Of a stretch of DNA of 64,000 bases, positions 8,339-17,495 are shown piece by piece; positions within the stretch are counted from its first letter, which is position 1, and the number at the start of each line of letters is the position of its first letter. The DNA is from Corallococcus soli (GTDB lineage Bacteria; Myxococcota; Myxococcia; Myxococcales; Myxococcaceae): NCBI RefSeq assembly GCF_014930455.1, contig NZ_JAAIYO010000003.1, positions 744,001 to 808,000 of the forward strand, written 5' to 3'. A program made the translations under genes and the position numbers. The notes beneath the pieces were generated by a model. It was not told the origin of the DNA, did not search any database, and worked only from the letters and a program-made list of their open reading frames with translations.

Positions 8339-10831
8339 TCAGGGTTCGGCCTGCGGTTGCAGCGTCCAGTCGAAGGTGGTGTCTCCCATGCGGAACGTCC
8401 CGGACAGCTCGCCGTTGGGCTTCACGAGCTGCGGTGAGGCTGAGGGTTCACCCGAGTCCGTGAAGAGGATGTTCCCGGGGGAATCCAGCTCCGGTCCATG
8501 GCAGTCCCTGCCACTGACGGCGACGCTCACGATGCGTCCATCCGCGAGCGCCGACCTGTACGCGCGCGATGCGTGCGACAGCCAGTCCTGGGTGTCGGGA
8601 TCCGGTGACTTCAGCTCGTTGAAGGGGTTCATCAACAGCACCCCGCCCGAGGTCCCCAGCGTGTACTTCGTGGGCCCGAACGTGTAGTTGCACCCTCCGA
8701 ACCCGTAGCTGATGTCGAGCGTGAAGTCGCCGCTGGGCGGCATGATCATGAAGGCCCCCAGCCGCTTCGTGTGCGGGATGCTCGGGTGATCATAGTCCGC
8801 GGTCGCGAAGGCCCCCAGCACCTGGTACTCCACGTTCGCGTCGAGGATCTTCCCCCGTCCCGACCAGCCCGGTGCCATCTCGGCGGCCTTCGTGGTGCCC
8901 TTGTACTTCCAGCAGCCCACGTTGCTGCGCTTGAGGTACGGCGTCTTCGCCGCCTTCAGGCTCCCACCGCCGCCGGGCGCGAACTTCGCGTTGCTGGTGA
9001 TGATGATCAGGTCCTGTGCGCGCTGTGACTTCATGTCGCGGCAGAGGCCCACGTACTCGTATTCGCTCCAGTCCTCCTCGTGCCATGTCCCGCTCGCGTC
9101 GTTCCAGAGCGCGGTCACCTTCACCGGCTCCTTCGACTCGGTGATGTTCTTGAACCACCCGTTGTGGAACAGCAGGGAGCGCGTGTTCGGGTCGCTGAAC
9201 GTGAAGTGGTCGTAGCTGTTGGCCAGATTGTTCAGCTCATCGTCCAGCTCTTCCTTGAGTTCGGGCGCGCCGGCCAGGTCGCCCTTGAGTGCGTTGGACT
9301 TCACCTTCTCCGAGAGTTTGTCCCACGTATTGAAGGACTCTGCCTTGGTGTCGATGGGCGCCTGGTTCCAGAGCACCTTCGCGAACTCCGGCCAGGCCTT
9401 CTCCAGCTTGCCGGGGACGACGGAGTCCACCGCGGTGAGGCTGGAGGTTTCCGTGGTCAGCTTCTCCAGCGCGTCCACCACGAACTTCGGGCCGTGCTTC
9501 TTCGCCAGGAATTGGAAGAACAGGTAGGCGCCGTAGTCGCGTCCAGCGTCCCTCAGACCCGGACGCTTGCAGTGACCCGTGGAGCGGTCCTCCAGATGCA
9601 GGTCCGGGGTGCTCATGAAGCAGTCAGCGAAATCTTGCTCAAGTTGCAGTTTCTGTTCATACACATGGTCGATGGCCCAGTTCGCGGTCGCATCGCGGAT
9701 CCACCCGTACCGGGTCTGCCAGTCCTTCGTCTTGTAGGACCACTGGATGGCGTGCATCAACTCATGCGCCGCCGCGCCCTTGAGGTTCGCCGCGCTCTTG
9801 ATCTTCGTCGCGTCCGTGGGTTCGAGTTCGACAAGCGAGTCCGACAGCAGGATGTAGGTGGGGGCCTGCGTGCTGTTGAAATAGCCCTCCGGGACGGTCA
9901 ACCCCCGACCGGTCATGTTGCGCATCAGGTAGATGTCGAGGTGGGGGCTTCCCCCGTTGCAACCGCTGTAGGCCTCGTCGGTGAGCGGCTCCTTGAGCCC
10001 CAGCGCCATCAGCTTCGGCCAGATCTCCTTCTCCATGGCCTCGTCGAGGATCAGGGCCTGCTCGCGCTGAGTTCCAACGCCGACCTGGAACCAGACCTTC
10101 ACCTTCGCGTAGGACCTCGACAGGGAGTGCCAGCCGCCGGAAGTGGGGCGGCAGACGGGGCGCGACTGCTGGCTGATCAGCCGGGTGTCGGGCAGAGGGG
10201 CGTTGAGCCAGCTCCCCGGGTCGTCCGGACGCAGCAGGTACATCCCGAGCGCTTCCTGCATTGGCGCGGAGAGGGTATCGAAGCGCTCGCGCAGCGCTTC
10301 GAGGGTGGTGTCGTCGAAACCCGACTCGACCCGGGCCTTGTACTGGGGAGGCAGGCGGGGATCGCTGAACGCCGCGTACACCTGATAGGCCAGCAGCTCT
10401 TCGTCGTTGATGAGGCCGGCTTCACGCGCGGATGCCAGCACCTCTCTGCTCGACGGACGGGACGCATCGTAGGGCATCACGATCACCGAAAGGGTCGCGC
10501 TCGCCGTCCCCGCCTTGGCGGTGATGACCGAGCCGCCGGCGGTCACACCCTTCAGCCGGCCGCCCGTCACCGTGACGTACTCCGGCAGGTAGGAGCTCCA
10601 GGTCACCTGGACGTTCTTGAGCACCTGGCCGGTGCTGTCCACCGCATGGGCGGCCAGCGTCAGGGACTCACCCACCAGGAGCGTTGCCCCGTTGGGCGAC
10701 AGGGTGAGCGCGGCGACCTTGTCGGTCTCGTCGTCCTCCCCAGGCGTCGGATCAGGTTCGGTGGAACCACAGGCAAGGACGAACGTGAGCAGGCACAGCG
10801 CGAGCCGCGGGGCCCCATGAAACACAGGCAT
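8339..10831 (-). CDS. Metallopeptidase-like lipoprotein with N-terminal Ig-like domain
   Basis: An 830-residue lipoprotein (lipobox VLAC, Cys21). I place the start at ATG 10831 (MPVFHGAP); upstream in-frame codons would run through the terminator of the neighbouring gene. Residues ~40-125 form a bacterial Ig-like (Big2) domain (LTLSPNGATLLVGESLTL, VTAGGSVITAKAG). Residues 356-360 are HELMH inside AAHELMHAIQWSY, a canonical HExxH zinc site, followed by GWIRDATANWAIDHV, which occupies the place of the third-ligand helix but shows Asp where gluzincins carry Glu. The C-terminal ~400 residues are beta-rich without recognisable motifs. Function as a surface zinc protease is likely; the family number is uncertain and the third zinc ligand needs structural checking. 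Confidence 0.65.
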   Translation of the reverse strand: MPVFHGAPRLALCLLTFVLACGSTEPDPTPGEDDETDKVAALTLSPNGATLLVGESLTLAAHAVDSTGQVLKNVQVTWSSYLPEYVTVTGGRLKGVTAGGSVITAKAGTASATLSVIVMPYDASRPSSREVLASAREAGLINDEELLAYQVYAAFSDPRLPPQYKARVESGFDDTTLEALRERFDTLSAPMQEALGMYLLRPDDPGSWLNAPLPDTRLISQQSRPVCRPTSGGWHSLSRSYAKVKVWFQVGVGTQREQALILDEAMEKEIWPKLMALGLKEPLTDEAYSGCNGGSPHLDIYLMRNMTGRGLTVPEGYFNSTQAPTYILLSDSLVELEPTDATKIKSAANLKGAAAHELMHAIQWSYKTKDWQTRYGWIRDATANWAIDHVYEQKLQLEQDFADCFMSTPDLHLEDRSTGHCKRPGLRDAGRDYGAYLFFQFLAKKHGPKFVVDALEKLTTETSSLTAVDSVVPGKLEKAWPEFAKVLWNQAPIDTKAESFNTWDKLSEKVKSNALKGDLAGAPELKEELDDELNNLANSYDHFTFSDPNTRSLLFHNGWFKNITESKEPVKVTALWNDASGTWHEEDWSEYEYVGLCRDMKSQRAQDLIIITSNAKFAPGGGGSLKAAKTPYLKRSNVGCWKYKGTTKAAEMAPGWSGRGKILDANVEYQVLGAFATADYDHPSIPHTKRLGAFMIMPPSGDFTLDISYGFGGCNYTFGPTKYTLGTSGGVLLMNPFNELKSPDPDTQDWLSHASRAYRSALADGRIVSVAVSGRDCHGPELDSPGNILFTDSGEPSASPQLVKPNGELSGTFRMGDTTFDWTLQPQAEP

Positions 10832-10929
10832 GGCCAGACCTCGAAGTGTCGAAGAGGCATGACAAATACCATAAGTGAATCCCGGCGCGACCCTGGGTCG
10901 TGTAATGACATATTGTCTTGAAACAAGAA

Positions 10930-10958
10930 GCCCCTGTTGCCTGGGAGGCAACAAGGGC
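10930..10958 (-). terminator. Terminator of the SRPBCC gene
   Basis: A 12-base stem with one mismatch (bases 10930-10941 with 10947-10958, loop TGGGA). Read on the minus strand it is followed by TTCTTGTTTC. It lies 29 bases beyond the stop of the SRPBCC gene and separates it from the promoter of the lipoprotein gene. Confidence 0.7.
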
Positions 10959-10987
10959 ACGGGGACCGCAAGGGATTGGCGAGGGGA

Positions 10988-11629
10988 TTACGGCGTGGGC
11001 GCGGCCACGGCCGGGGCGCCCTCGGTGGCGGTGGCGGCCTCCTCGGCGGCCTTCGCCTCGGCCTGCTTCCGGGCGGCTTCGGCCTCCGCGCGCTTCGCGA
11101 TCTCCGCGGTGGCGGCGGCCTGCATGCTGGCGAGGCCCTTCTCGAAGTCCTTGCCGACCATCGCGTCCATGTCGAAGAAGACCGAGAAAGCCTTGCTCAT
11201 GAAGCCGTTCTCACCGGTCATGGTCCAGGTGACGGCGGTGCCGTCCTGCGCGGGCTTGAGCGTGAACGTCGTGGTGTTGGTGGCGGCGAAGGGTTTGAGG
11301 AACTCCAGCTTGATGCGGACGGACTCGTTCGCGCGGCTCTCCTCGATGGTCATCCGGCCTTCGCCCGCTTCGGAGTTGCCCGTCCACGCGTAGGTGGCCC
11401 CGGTGCCCGACTCCGCGCCGCCGTAGACGCGCTTCAGGTTCGGATCCAGCTTCTCCCAGGGCGACCACCGCTCCCACTGGTGGAAGTCGTTCACCAGCCC
11501 GAAGGCGATGTCCGGCGTTCCCGGCAGCGTGGCGGTGCGCGACAGGGTGAAGGTGTCGGGGCGGGTGGCGATGAAGGCGAGCAGCAGCGCGAGCGCGGCG
11601 GCAAGGCCGATGGCGATCTTCTTGAGCAT
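10988..11629 (-). CDS. Membrane-anchored SRPBCC (polyketide cyclase/START-like) protein
   Basis: A 213-residue protein with an N-terminal hydrophobic segment (IAIGLAAALALLLAFIATRP) serving as anchor or signal. The core from ~30 to 165 is SRPBCC-like: the pattern FGLVNDFHQWERWSPWEKLDP is characteristic of the subgroup annotated polyketide cyclase/dehydrase, which binds hydrophobic ligands. The C-terminal ~45 residues are an Ala/Glu/Lys-rich helix (AKRAEAEAARKQAEAKAAEEA) ending in a Pro/Ala tail, which is unusual for the fold and may be a coiled-coil extension. It stands alone with its own terminator. Ligand and role are unknown. Confidence 0.75.
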   Translation of the reverse strand: MLKKIAIGLAAALALLLAFIATRPDTFTLSRTATLPGTPDIAFGLVNDFHQWERWSPWEKLDPNLKRVYGGAESGTGATYAWTGNSEAGEGRMTIEESRANESVRIKLEFLKPFAATNTTTFTLKPAQDGTAVTWTMTGENGFMSKAFSVFFDMDAMVGKDFEKGLASMQAAATAEIAKRAEAEAARKQAEAKAAEEAATATEGAPAVAAPTP

Positions 11630-11792
11630 GGGTGTCCTCGGAACGGCAGCCCCAAGAAGGGGCGCAGGCGTCTTAGGTCCACCAGGCTCCGCCGCTCAAG
11701 TCCCGCTGCCAGGAGGCCGGGGAGGGGCACCCGGGGTGCGCCCACCGTGACGCTCCCAGGCGGGCCCTACACCCGGCGCGAGGTCAAGAGGG

Positions 11793-11996
11793 CTACAGGG
11801 GCCGGGCGCTCGTCGCCTGCGGACCCTTGGTCCCCTGCGTGACTTCGAACTCAATCTTCTGACCTGCCTCCAGGGCCCTGAAGACATCCGACTTGATGGC
11901 GGAGCGGTGCAGGAACACGTCGGCGCCACCGCCGAGGGGAGTGATGAAGCCAAAACCCTTGTCCGCGTTGAACCACTTCACGACTCCAGTCGCCAT
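11793..11996 (-). CDS. Cold-shock domain protein
   Basis: A 67-residue single-domain cold-shock protein, the usual length of the family. It carries both RNA-binding motifs, KGFGFI (RNP1) and VFLH (RNP2), and starts with the typical [10 protein letters not shown] 11996 is chosen because GAAGGA lies 8 bases upstream and family members begin at this methionine; a GTG 21 bases further upstream is in frame but lies before that ribosome binding site. It binds single-stranded RNA/DNA as a chaperone. The upstream leader contains a small stem (12030-12047, CCAGGC/GCCTGG); whether this is a cold-responsive leader is unknown. Confidence 0.95.
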   Translation of the reverse strand: MATGVVKWFNADKGFGFITPLGGGADVFLHRSAIKSDVFRALEAGQKIEFEVTQGTKGPQATSARPL

Positions 11997-12153
11997 ACCG
12001 CCGTCCTTCAGTGACACCCCTGGGGAAGTCCAGGCCTGGGTGCCTGGAATCTAGGAACGGCGCGCGGGGCGCCACCCCGGCCTGGAGTCGCAGGGAGGGC
12101 GCCAGGAACCTCCAGGTCCACCTGCGTCGCTCGGAGCGGATCACGTATCCTGG

Positions 12154-13161
12154 ATGCGAATGTATGCACCTTCCCCCCTGCTGACCCCCGACACCGCGCG
12201 GAGCCTGACCCGCGTGAGGACGCTGGGCGAGCCCGACCCTTCCCCACACGCCAGGTTGCAGTGGCTGGGCTGGGACGCGGCGTCGCGCCACCTGTTGTCG
12301 GTCCAGGGTCGGGGCGATGCCCAACTGCGCTGGTGGGACCTCGCCTCGGACGGCGACAGCCCGCGCTTCACGCGCCCCCTGGCGGGGGGCGTGGCGGCGT
12401 GGTTCCTCCCGGATGCGCGGACCCTCCTGTCGGTGACGATCCGGGGGGCCTTGCAAACCTGGTCCGTGGCTGACGGCGAGCTGCTGTCCACGGTGGAGAC
12501 GGGGATGTCCGTCTCCGGTGCGTGCCTGTCCGCGGACGGGACCCAGCTGCTGCTCAGCGCCCCCGGCGGTCGCGTCCTGCTGTGGGATCTGCGACGCAGC
12601 TGGCTGGTGTGGCGGCGGGAGGAGCCCGCCTACCTCTATGGCTGTGCGCTCTCGCCGGATGGCCACTTCGCGGCCGCGGGGGCCGCCGAGGAGCAGGAGG
12701 GCAACACGGTCCGTGCCTCGCTGCGGCTCTGGGACGCGCGCACGGGCAAGCTGCTGGGGACCCACGCCTTCGAGCACTCCAACCGGACCTGGACCGTCGC
12801 GTTCGCTCCGTCCGGAGGAGTGCTGGTCGCGGGGACGTCCTCGGGTCAGGTGGTGTTCCTGGGCCTTCCGGACCTCTGCGTCCTGCGGAGCCTGAATGGG
12901 CCTGGTGCCGGTGCCCTCCATGTGGAGTTCAACCGGGACGGGTCCCTGCTGGCCATCGGCGCGGACACCTGCGCCTTCGAGGTCCGGGCCGTCCACGATG
13001 GCCGAAAGCTGTATGCAGACTCGGACCTGGACGACATGGAGACGAGCACCGTCGCCTTCTCCCCCGACGGACGCTTCGTGAGCTGGGGCATGGACGACGG
13101 CAAGGTGGGCCTCTGGGCGGCGGCGCGCGGGGCACTTGGGCCCGGCGGACAGCGTGATTAG
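12154..13161 (+). CDS. WD40-repeat protein
   Basis: A 335-residue protein without signal peptide, built of about seven WD40-like blades. The strand-turn signatures LRWWDLASDG, LQTWSVADGE, VLLWDLRRSW, LRLWDARTGK and VGLWAAARG mark the blades, and SPDGHFAAAG/SPDGRFVSWG are typical inter-blade loops. It is probably a cytoplasmic beta-propeller scaffold for protein interactions. ATG 12154 is the first start of the frame; ATG 12160 is an alternative and no strong ribosome binding site distinguishes them. The next gene starts 24 bases later on the same strand, so the two may be co-transcribed. Confidence 0.8.
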   Translation: MRMYAPSPLLTPDTARSLTRVRTLGEPDPSPHARLQWLGWDAASRHLLSVQGRGDAQLRWWDLASDGDSPRFTRPLAGGVAAWFLPDARTLLSVTIRGALQTWSVADGELLSTVETGMSVSGACLSADGTQLLLSAPGGRVLLWDLRRSWLVWRREEPAYLYGCALSPDGHFAAAGAAEEQEGNTVRASLRLWDARTGKLLGTHAFEHSNRTWTVAFAPSGGVLVAGTSSGQVVFLGLPDLCVLRSLNGPGAGALHVEFNRDGSLLAIGADTCAFEVRAVHDGRKLYADSDLDDMETSTVAFSPDGRFVSWGMDDGKVGLWAAARGALGPGGQRD

Positions 13162-13184
13162 CCTGAAGCCTCCAGGAGGTGGCC

Positions 13185-13826
13185 GTGGCGAAGCCGCGTC
13201 AGGCGGTCCGGAAGGGGGCGACACGCGAGCGCCGCTCCGACACCGCGTTGCTCATCATCGACGTCATCAACGACCTCGACTTCCCTGGCGGTGAGAATGT
13301 CCTGCCCTGGGCACGGCGCATGGTGGAGCGCCTGGCGCCGTTCGCCCAGCAGATGCGTCAGGCGGGCGTGCCGGTCATCTACGTCAACGACAACTTCAAC
13401 CTCTGGCGCAGCAACTTCGCGGACGTCTACAAGCACTGCACCCGCAAGGGCAGCCGGGGCCGCACGATCGCCCGGGCCCTCAAGCCTTCACCTGACGACT
13501 ACTTCATCCTCAAACCCAAGCACTCGGCCTTCTTCGCCACGTCGCTGGTGCCCCTGCTGGAGCACCTGGGCACGAAGAAGCTGATGCTCGCGGGCATCGC
13601 CACCAACCTGTGTGTCTTCTTCAGCGCCCACGACGCGCACATGCACGAGTACAAGATCACCGTGCTCAGCGACTGCTGCTGCGCGGAGAGCGACAAGGAC
13701 CACGACCTGGCCCTCGATCAGCTCCAGCGCTTCCTGCGGGTGCGCGTGTGCCGGGGTGACGAGGTGAAGCCCCCGCGCCGCTCGCGGCGCGCCGCGACCC
13801 GGAGGCCCCCGCCCGACTGGAAGTGA
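13185..13826 (+). CDS. Isochorismatase-family cysteine hydrolase
   Basis: A 213-residue cytoplasmic enzyme of the isochorismatase-like superfamily. The catalytic triad is visible: Asp26 (LLIIDVIND), Lys110 (LKPKHSAF) and Cys143 in ATNLCV, preceded by the cis-peptide region GIATN. Members hydrolyse nicotinamide, isochorismate or related amides; the actual substrate cannot be inferred. I chose GTG 13185 because AGGAGG (13174-13179) sits 5 bases upstream; an earlier in-frame GTG at 13179 overlaps that site and is unlikely. The C-terminal ~25 residues are very basic (PPRRSRRAATRRPPP), an unusual tail that might bind nucleic acid or be disordered. Confidence 0.85.
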   Translation: MAKPRQAVRKGATRERRSDTALLIIDVINDLDFPGGENVLPWARRMVERLAPFAQQMRQAGVPVIYVNDNFNLWRSNFADVYKHCTRKGSRGRTIARALKPSPDDYFILKPKHSAFFATSLVPLLEHLGTKKLMLAGIATNLCVFFSAHDAHMHEYKITVLSDCCCAESDKDHDLALDQLQRFLRVRVCRGDEVKPPRRSRRAATRRPPPDWK

Positions 13827-13850
13827 CGCGGGGCCCCGGTCCTGAGCCGC

Positions 13851-14384
13851 TCAGGCGTCCGTGTCGTCATCGTCGTCGTCGAGGATGTGGCACTTCTGAT
13901 CCTCGTCGAGCGCCTTGCCGATGAGCTGCTTCACCAGGTCCTCGCCGTTGAACTCCATGGAGAAGCTGACCTTCTCGCCCCCCACGTCCTCCTGCTTGTC
14001 CAGCTTGAGCTTGCCGCCCAGGGCCGTGGCGCTGCCGTCGACGCGCGCGCCGGAGTGCACCCGCACCTCGCCGCCCAGGGACACCACGTCGCCCTTCACC
14101 CGCGCCCCGGCCTCCAGGATGACGCGGCCCCGGATGGCGGCCACGTCGTTGTCCACCACCGCGCCCTTCTTCACGATGACGTCGCCGTCCACCGCGACCG
14201 CGTCCCGGAGCGTGTCCCCGGGCTCGACGACGAGGTTCGTGCCCTGGACCGCCTTGCTCCCGTCCTTCACGTTGACGCAGATGCGCTTGACGGGGGCCTT
14301 GGGCGGCTTCGCCGGCTCCGCCGCCAGCGCGGGCACGGCCAGCGAACAGGCAACCAGGAGGGTCGGCAGGAAGGAGCGGCGCAT
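13851..14384 (-). CDS. Secreted bactofilin-like (polymer-forming) repeat protein
   Basis: A 177-residue protein with a Sec signal (LPTLLVACSLAVPALA). The middle shows short beta-helix repeats of the polymer-forming/bactofilin type: AVDGDVIVKKGAVVDNDV, RVILEAGARVKGDVVSLGG and VRVHSGARVDGSATALGG. True bactofilins are cytoplasmic, so a signal-bearing copy is a distinct, probably periplasmic or surface, relative. The C-terminus has an acidic run of seven Asp residues (LDDDDDDTD). The same repeat style recurs in the membrane protein at 29027-30526. It converges on the hydrolase gene with only 24 bases between stops. Function is unknown. Confidence 0.7.
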   Translation of the reverse strand: MRRSFLPTLLVACSLAVPALAAEPAKPPKAPVKRICVNVKDGSKAVQGTNLVVEPGDTLRDAVAVDGDVIVKKGAVVDNDVAAIRGRVILEAGARVKGDVVSLGGEVRVHSGARVDGSATALGGKLKLDKQEDVGGEKVSFSMEFNGEDLVKQLIGKALDEDQKCHILDDDDDDTDA

Positions 14385-14465
14385 GGGGGAGAGGCCTCCA
14401 GGATGCGGAAGGGGGACGGCATGCCATGCCTACGGCCGGCCCCGTCCCCCATTGCATCCACCGCC

Positions 14466-16559
14466 TCACACCGGCGCGGCATCCGCCGTGGCTTCAGGGC
14501 TCCCGCTGAGCACGCCCTTCGCCGCGTCGATGGCTTCGTGCGTCCCCGCGAGCGCGAGGATGTCACCCGCGCGCAGCACCTCCTGCGCGGACGGCACCAG
14601 TACGCCCTCCGAGCCCCGGCGGATGGCCAGCACCGTGGCCCCCGTCATGCCGCGCAGGTTGAGCTCCGCCAGCGTTCGGCCCACCGCGGCGCTGGACGCG
14701 CCGAGCGCAACCGACTCCGGCTCACCCAGGCCCGGCAGCAGCTTCCGCACCCCGTGCAGCACGTCCGGGGCCGCCTCCTCATCGCCGCCCTTCCCATGGG
14801 ACTGGGCCGCCAGCGCCTCCACGATGACCTGCGCTCCGGCGCGCATGTGGCCCTGCAGGTGCGTGGCGCTCCGCCAGAAGGTGAACCCCAGCACGCCCAG
14901 GGAGATGAGCAGCAGCACCGCGCCCGGGAAGCCCGGCAGGAACGGCTGGGTGATGGCCACCACCGGCGCGCCCACCATGAAGACGCTGGCCAGTTGCAGC
15001 GCCACCACCAGCATCCGGCGCGGCGCCGCCGCCAGGTCCACCTTGCCGCCGGGCACCGCCGGCAGCGCCCCTTCCGCCAGGACGACGCCCAGCCGGCGCG
15101 CCACGCGGATGATGCCCACGCAGAAGGGCAGGGCCAGCACGACCGCCAGACCGATGACGATCATCGGCGTGAAGGTCACGTCCCACTCGATGCGCGAGTC
15201 GATGTACGCCGTCACCTGGGGCAGCATCACCGACGTGCCGATGACGATGATGGTGAGCAGCGCCGCGTCCAGCAGCAGCATCATCGCCATGCGCCGCACG
15301 TTCGCGCCCACCGTCTTCTGGCGCGGCGACGTGCGCAGGTTCTCCACCCAGCTGCCGTAGAGCGACGCGAACGTCTGCAGCGGCGCGGGCAGCTTGCGGT
15401 CCACCCAGTTGGCGAGCGGCCCGGACGCGCGGATGAGCCACGGCGTCGTCAGCGTGGTGATGGCGGACACGGCCACCGCCACCGGGTACAGGAACGTGCC
15501 CGTGGCCTTCAGCGTCAGGCCCAGGCCCGCGATGATGAAGGAGAACTCACCAATCTGGGACAGGCTCAGGCCCGCCTGCACGGACGTGCGCGTGCCGTTG
15601 CCGGTGAAGAAGGCGCCCAGCGTGACGCTGATGATCTTCCCGAAGACGACCACCAGCGTGAGCACCACGATGGCCATCCAGTGCTCGCGGATGAGCGCCG
15701 GATCAATGAGCATGCCCACCGACACGAAGAACACCGCACCGAACAGGTCGCGCACCGGCTGCACCAGGTGTTCGATGTCCTTGCCCTCGCCGGACTCCGC
15801 CACCAGCGAGCCCGCGAGGAACGCGCCCAGCGCCACCGAATAGCCGAACGCCTGCGCCAGCAGCGCGATGGCGAAGCAGATGCCGATGCTGCTCACCAGC
15901 GTCGTCTCCGGCCGCTGGAGCTTCGTGATGGAGCGGATGACCCGCGGCACCACCAGCAGGCCGATGACGACCAGGCCCACCAGGAACGCGGCCAGCTTGC
16001 CCACGGTCATCGCCAGCTCGCTCGCCGACAGTCCGCTGCCGCTGGAGACCGCGGTGAGCATGGCCATCAAGAGGATGCCGATGAGGTCCTCCACGATGAG
16101 GATACCCACCACGATGCTGCGCAGCGCGCCCCGGACGTTCTGCTCGTCGAACGCCTTGGCGATGATGGTGGTGCTGGAGATGGCGATGCAGCAGCCGGTG
16201 AACAGGCTCTCCAGCATCGTCCAGCCAAAGGCGCGGCCCACGATGAAGCCCAGCCACACCATCACGCTGCACTGGATGACGGCGGTGAGCCCCGCGGTGG
16301 GGCCGACCTGGAAGAGCCGGCGCAGGCTGAACTCCAGCCCCAGGGAGAACATCAGCAGGATGACGCCCAGCTCCGACAGCGTCGTCACGATGTTGGGGTC
16401 CGCCACCAGCGGGATGGGCACGTGCGGCCCGATGATGAAGCCCGCGAGGATGTACCCCAGCACCACCGGCTGGCGCAGGCGCTGGAAGAGGACCGTGGTG
16501 ACCGCCGCGACACAGAGGACGGTGGCGAGGGCTTGGAGGAAGGCGTGGGCGTCGTGCAT
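14466..16559 (-). CDS. CPA2-family cation:proton antiporter (KefB/YbaL-like)
   Basis: A 697-residue inner-membrane exchanger. The N-terminal ~400 residues contain about 12 hydrophobic helices with CPA2 hallmarks (QPVVLGYILAGFIIGPH, LGVILLMFSLGLEFSLRR, LAQAFGYSVALGAFLAGSLVAES, FFVSVGMLIDP). Residues ~410-580 hold additional membrane segments, and the C-terminus (~600-690, ESVALGASSAAVGRTLAELN to ILALAGTHEAI) is a TrkA_C/RCK_C regulatory domain. No TrkA_N nucleotide-binding domain is visible, so it differs from classical KefB/KefC. The likely role is K+ or Na+ efflux coupled to H+ uptake for pH/osmotic homeostasis. Monocistronic. Confidence 0.85.
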   Translation of the reverse strand: MHDAHAFLQALATVLCVAAVTTVLFQRLRQPVVLGYILAGFIIGPHVPIPLVADPNIVTTLSELGVILLMFSLGLEFSLRRLFQVGPTAGLTAVIQCSVMVWLGFIVGRAFGWTMLESLFTGCCIAISSTTIIAKAFDEQNVRGALRSIVVGILIVEDLIGILLMAMLTAVSSGSGLSASELAMTVGKLAAFLVGLVVIGLLVVPRVIRSITKLQRPETTLVSSIGICFAIALLAQAFGYSVALGAFLAGSLVAESGEGKDIEHLVQPVRDLFGAVFFVSVGMLIDPALIREHWMAIVVLTLVVVFGKIISVTLGAFFTGNGTRTSVQAGLSLSQIGEFSFIIAGLGLTLKATGTFLYPVAVAVSAITTLTTPWLIRASGPLANWVDRKLPAPLQTFASLYGSWVENLRTSPRQKTVGANVRRMAMMLLLDAALLTIIVIGTSVMLPQVTAYIDSRIEWDVTFTPMIVIGLAVVLALPFCVGIIRVARRLGVVLAEGALPAVPGGKVDLAAAPRRMLVVALQLASVFMVGAPVVAITQPFLPGFPGAVLLLISLGVLGFTFWRSATHLQGHMRAGAQVIVEALAAQSHGKGGDEEAAPDVLHGVRKLLPGLGEPESVALGASSAAVGRTLAELNLRGMTGATVLAIRRGSEGVLVPSAQEVLRAGDILALAGTHEAIDAAKGVLSGSPEATADAAPV

Positions 16560-16721
16560 GGGGGGCGCCTCGGGGACGGGGGCGGTCCACCCCCGCGCGA
16601 GTGGGGGAGGGGGCCGTCGTGGATGGAGGGAGGACCCGCTTCGGGCGGGGCCCCCCGGGTTCAGGATCCCGACGCCGCCTGGACCGCGCGGAGCCGGGGG
16701 GCACGGGATGTCAGGGCGGAC

Positions 16722-16874
16722 TCAAACGCACCTCTCAAGGGAGATGGCCGCACCGATGATGACCACGAGCGGCAGTGCGCTCCAGAGCAGGCGCGAGCCC
16801 TGCCACTGCCGGTACGGGGTTGCGCCCGGTGGGGGCGGGGTGGGTGGGGGGGCGGAAGAAGGAAAGGAGGACAT
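16722..16874 (-). CDS. Possible small single-span membrane protein (50 residues)
   Basis: A short open frame between the antiporter and the next minus-strand gene. The product begins MSSFPSSAPPPTPPPPGATP, continues YRQWQGSRLLWSALPLVV and ends IIGAAISLERCV: a Pro-rich N-terminus, an aromatic/basic interface and one clear transmembrane helix. That sensible small-membrane-protein layout in otherwise non-coding DNA is the main argument for it. Against it, the ribosome binding site is weak (only GAGG about 10 bases upstream). No family recognised. Treat as a candidate that needs homologues for confirmation. Confidence 0.45.
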   Translation of the reverse strand: MSSFPSSAPPPTPPPPGATPYRQWQGSRLLWSALPLVVIIGAAISLERCV

Positions 16875-17018
16875 GTGAAACGGCCTCGCGCGCTCGCACA
16901 AGCGGGCGCGGTGAGAAAGTGCGACGGGATGAAGGGCCTGCCTGCCCGGGCTCCTGAAGGCACGCCAGGAGCCTCACGGACGCGGGCCCGCGAAGGAGGA
17001 CGGAAGGGGCCGCGATGC

Positions 17019-17495
17019 TCAGCCCGGGACGGGCGGTCCCTGGGCCGGGCAGTTCACCGTCAGGGGACGGTCCGCCAGCGGCGAGAGGCGGGAGGGTAGC
17101 GCCTGGGCAAGCAGGCTCCTGGCCTGCGCGAGCACCCGGGCGTCGTAGCGCGCGAGCAACGCGCGCGGGGAGTCCACCCGAGGCAGGAACGGCGTCGCCG
17201 GACGGTGGTGGCCGCCACCAGGGCCCACCTGATCGCGCGATGCGGGCACCGGCGTGCCCAGGGGATCCTCATGGAGGATGCCCGCGACCCACCGCGTCCC
17301 CTTGCCGGAGGGCGTGCGCGTCACCGACGCGGTGCGGGAGCTCTCCAGCCCCGGCTCCGCCCGCTCCAACGCGGCGGAGCCCGAACCCGTCAGCCCCACG
17401 ACGGCCGCGAAGGCCACCGCGCACACGACCGCCGCCAGGGTGAGCCTGGACTCGCGGAGGGCTTCGCGCCCGGAGGTGGCGGCGACGGTCGTCAT
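17019..17495 (-). CDS. Hypothetical protein with one membrane anchor
   Basis: A 158-residue protein with an N-terminal hydrophobic helix (LTLAAVVCAVAFAAVVGLTG, residues ~18-37) and a Pro/Arg/Ser-rich remainder of low complexity ending in NCPAQGPPVPG. ATG 17495 (MTTVAATSG) is preferred over an upstream in-frame ATG at 17534, but neither has a good ribosome binding site. Arg-rich helices near the C-terminus (RALLARYDARVLAQARSLLAQ) are plausible. I recognise no family. It is divergent from the iron-uptake operon with ~220 bases between, which include that operon's promoter. Confidence 0.5.
   Translation of the reverse strand: MTTVAATSGREALRESRLTLAAVVCAVAFAAVVGLTGSGSAALERAEPGLESSRTASVTRTPSGKGTRWVAGILHEDPLGTPVPASRDQVGPGGGHHRPATPFLPRVDSPRALLARYDARVLAQARSLLAQALPSRLSPLADRPLTVNCPAQGPPVPG

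Noticed and set aside
13887-17099. Long plus-strand open frame across the bactofilin-like and antiporter genes
   Set aside because: His/Arg/Gln-rich text without domains, antisense to well-supported genes.
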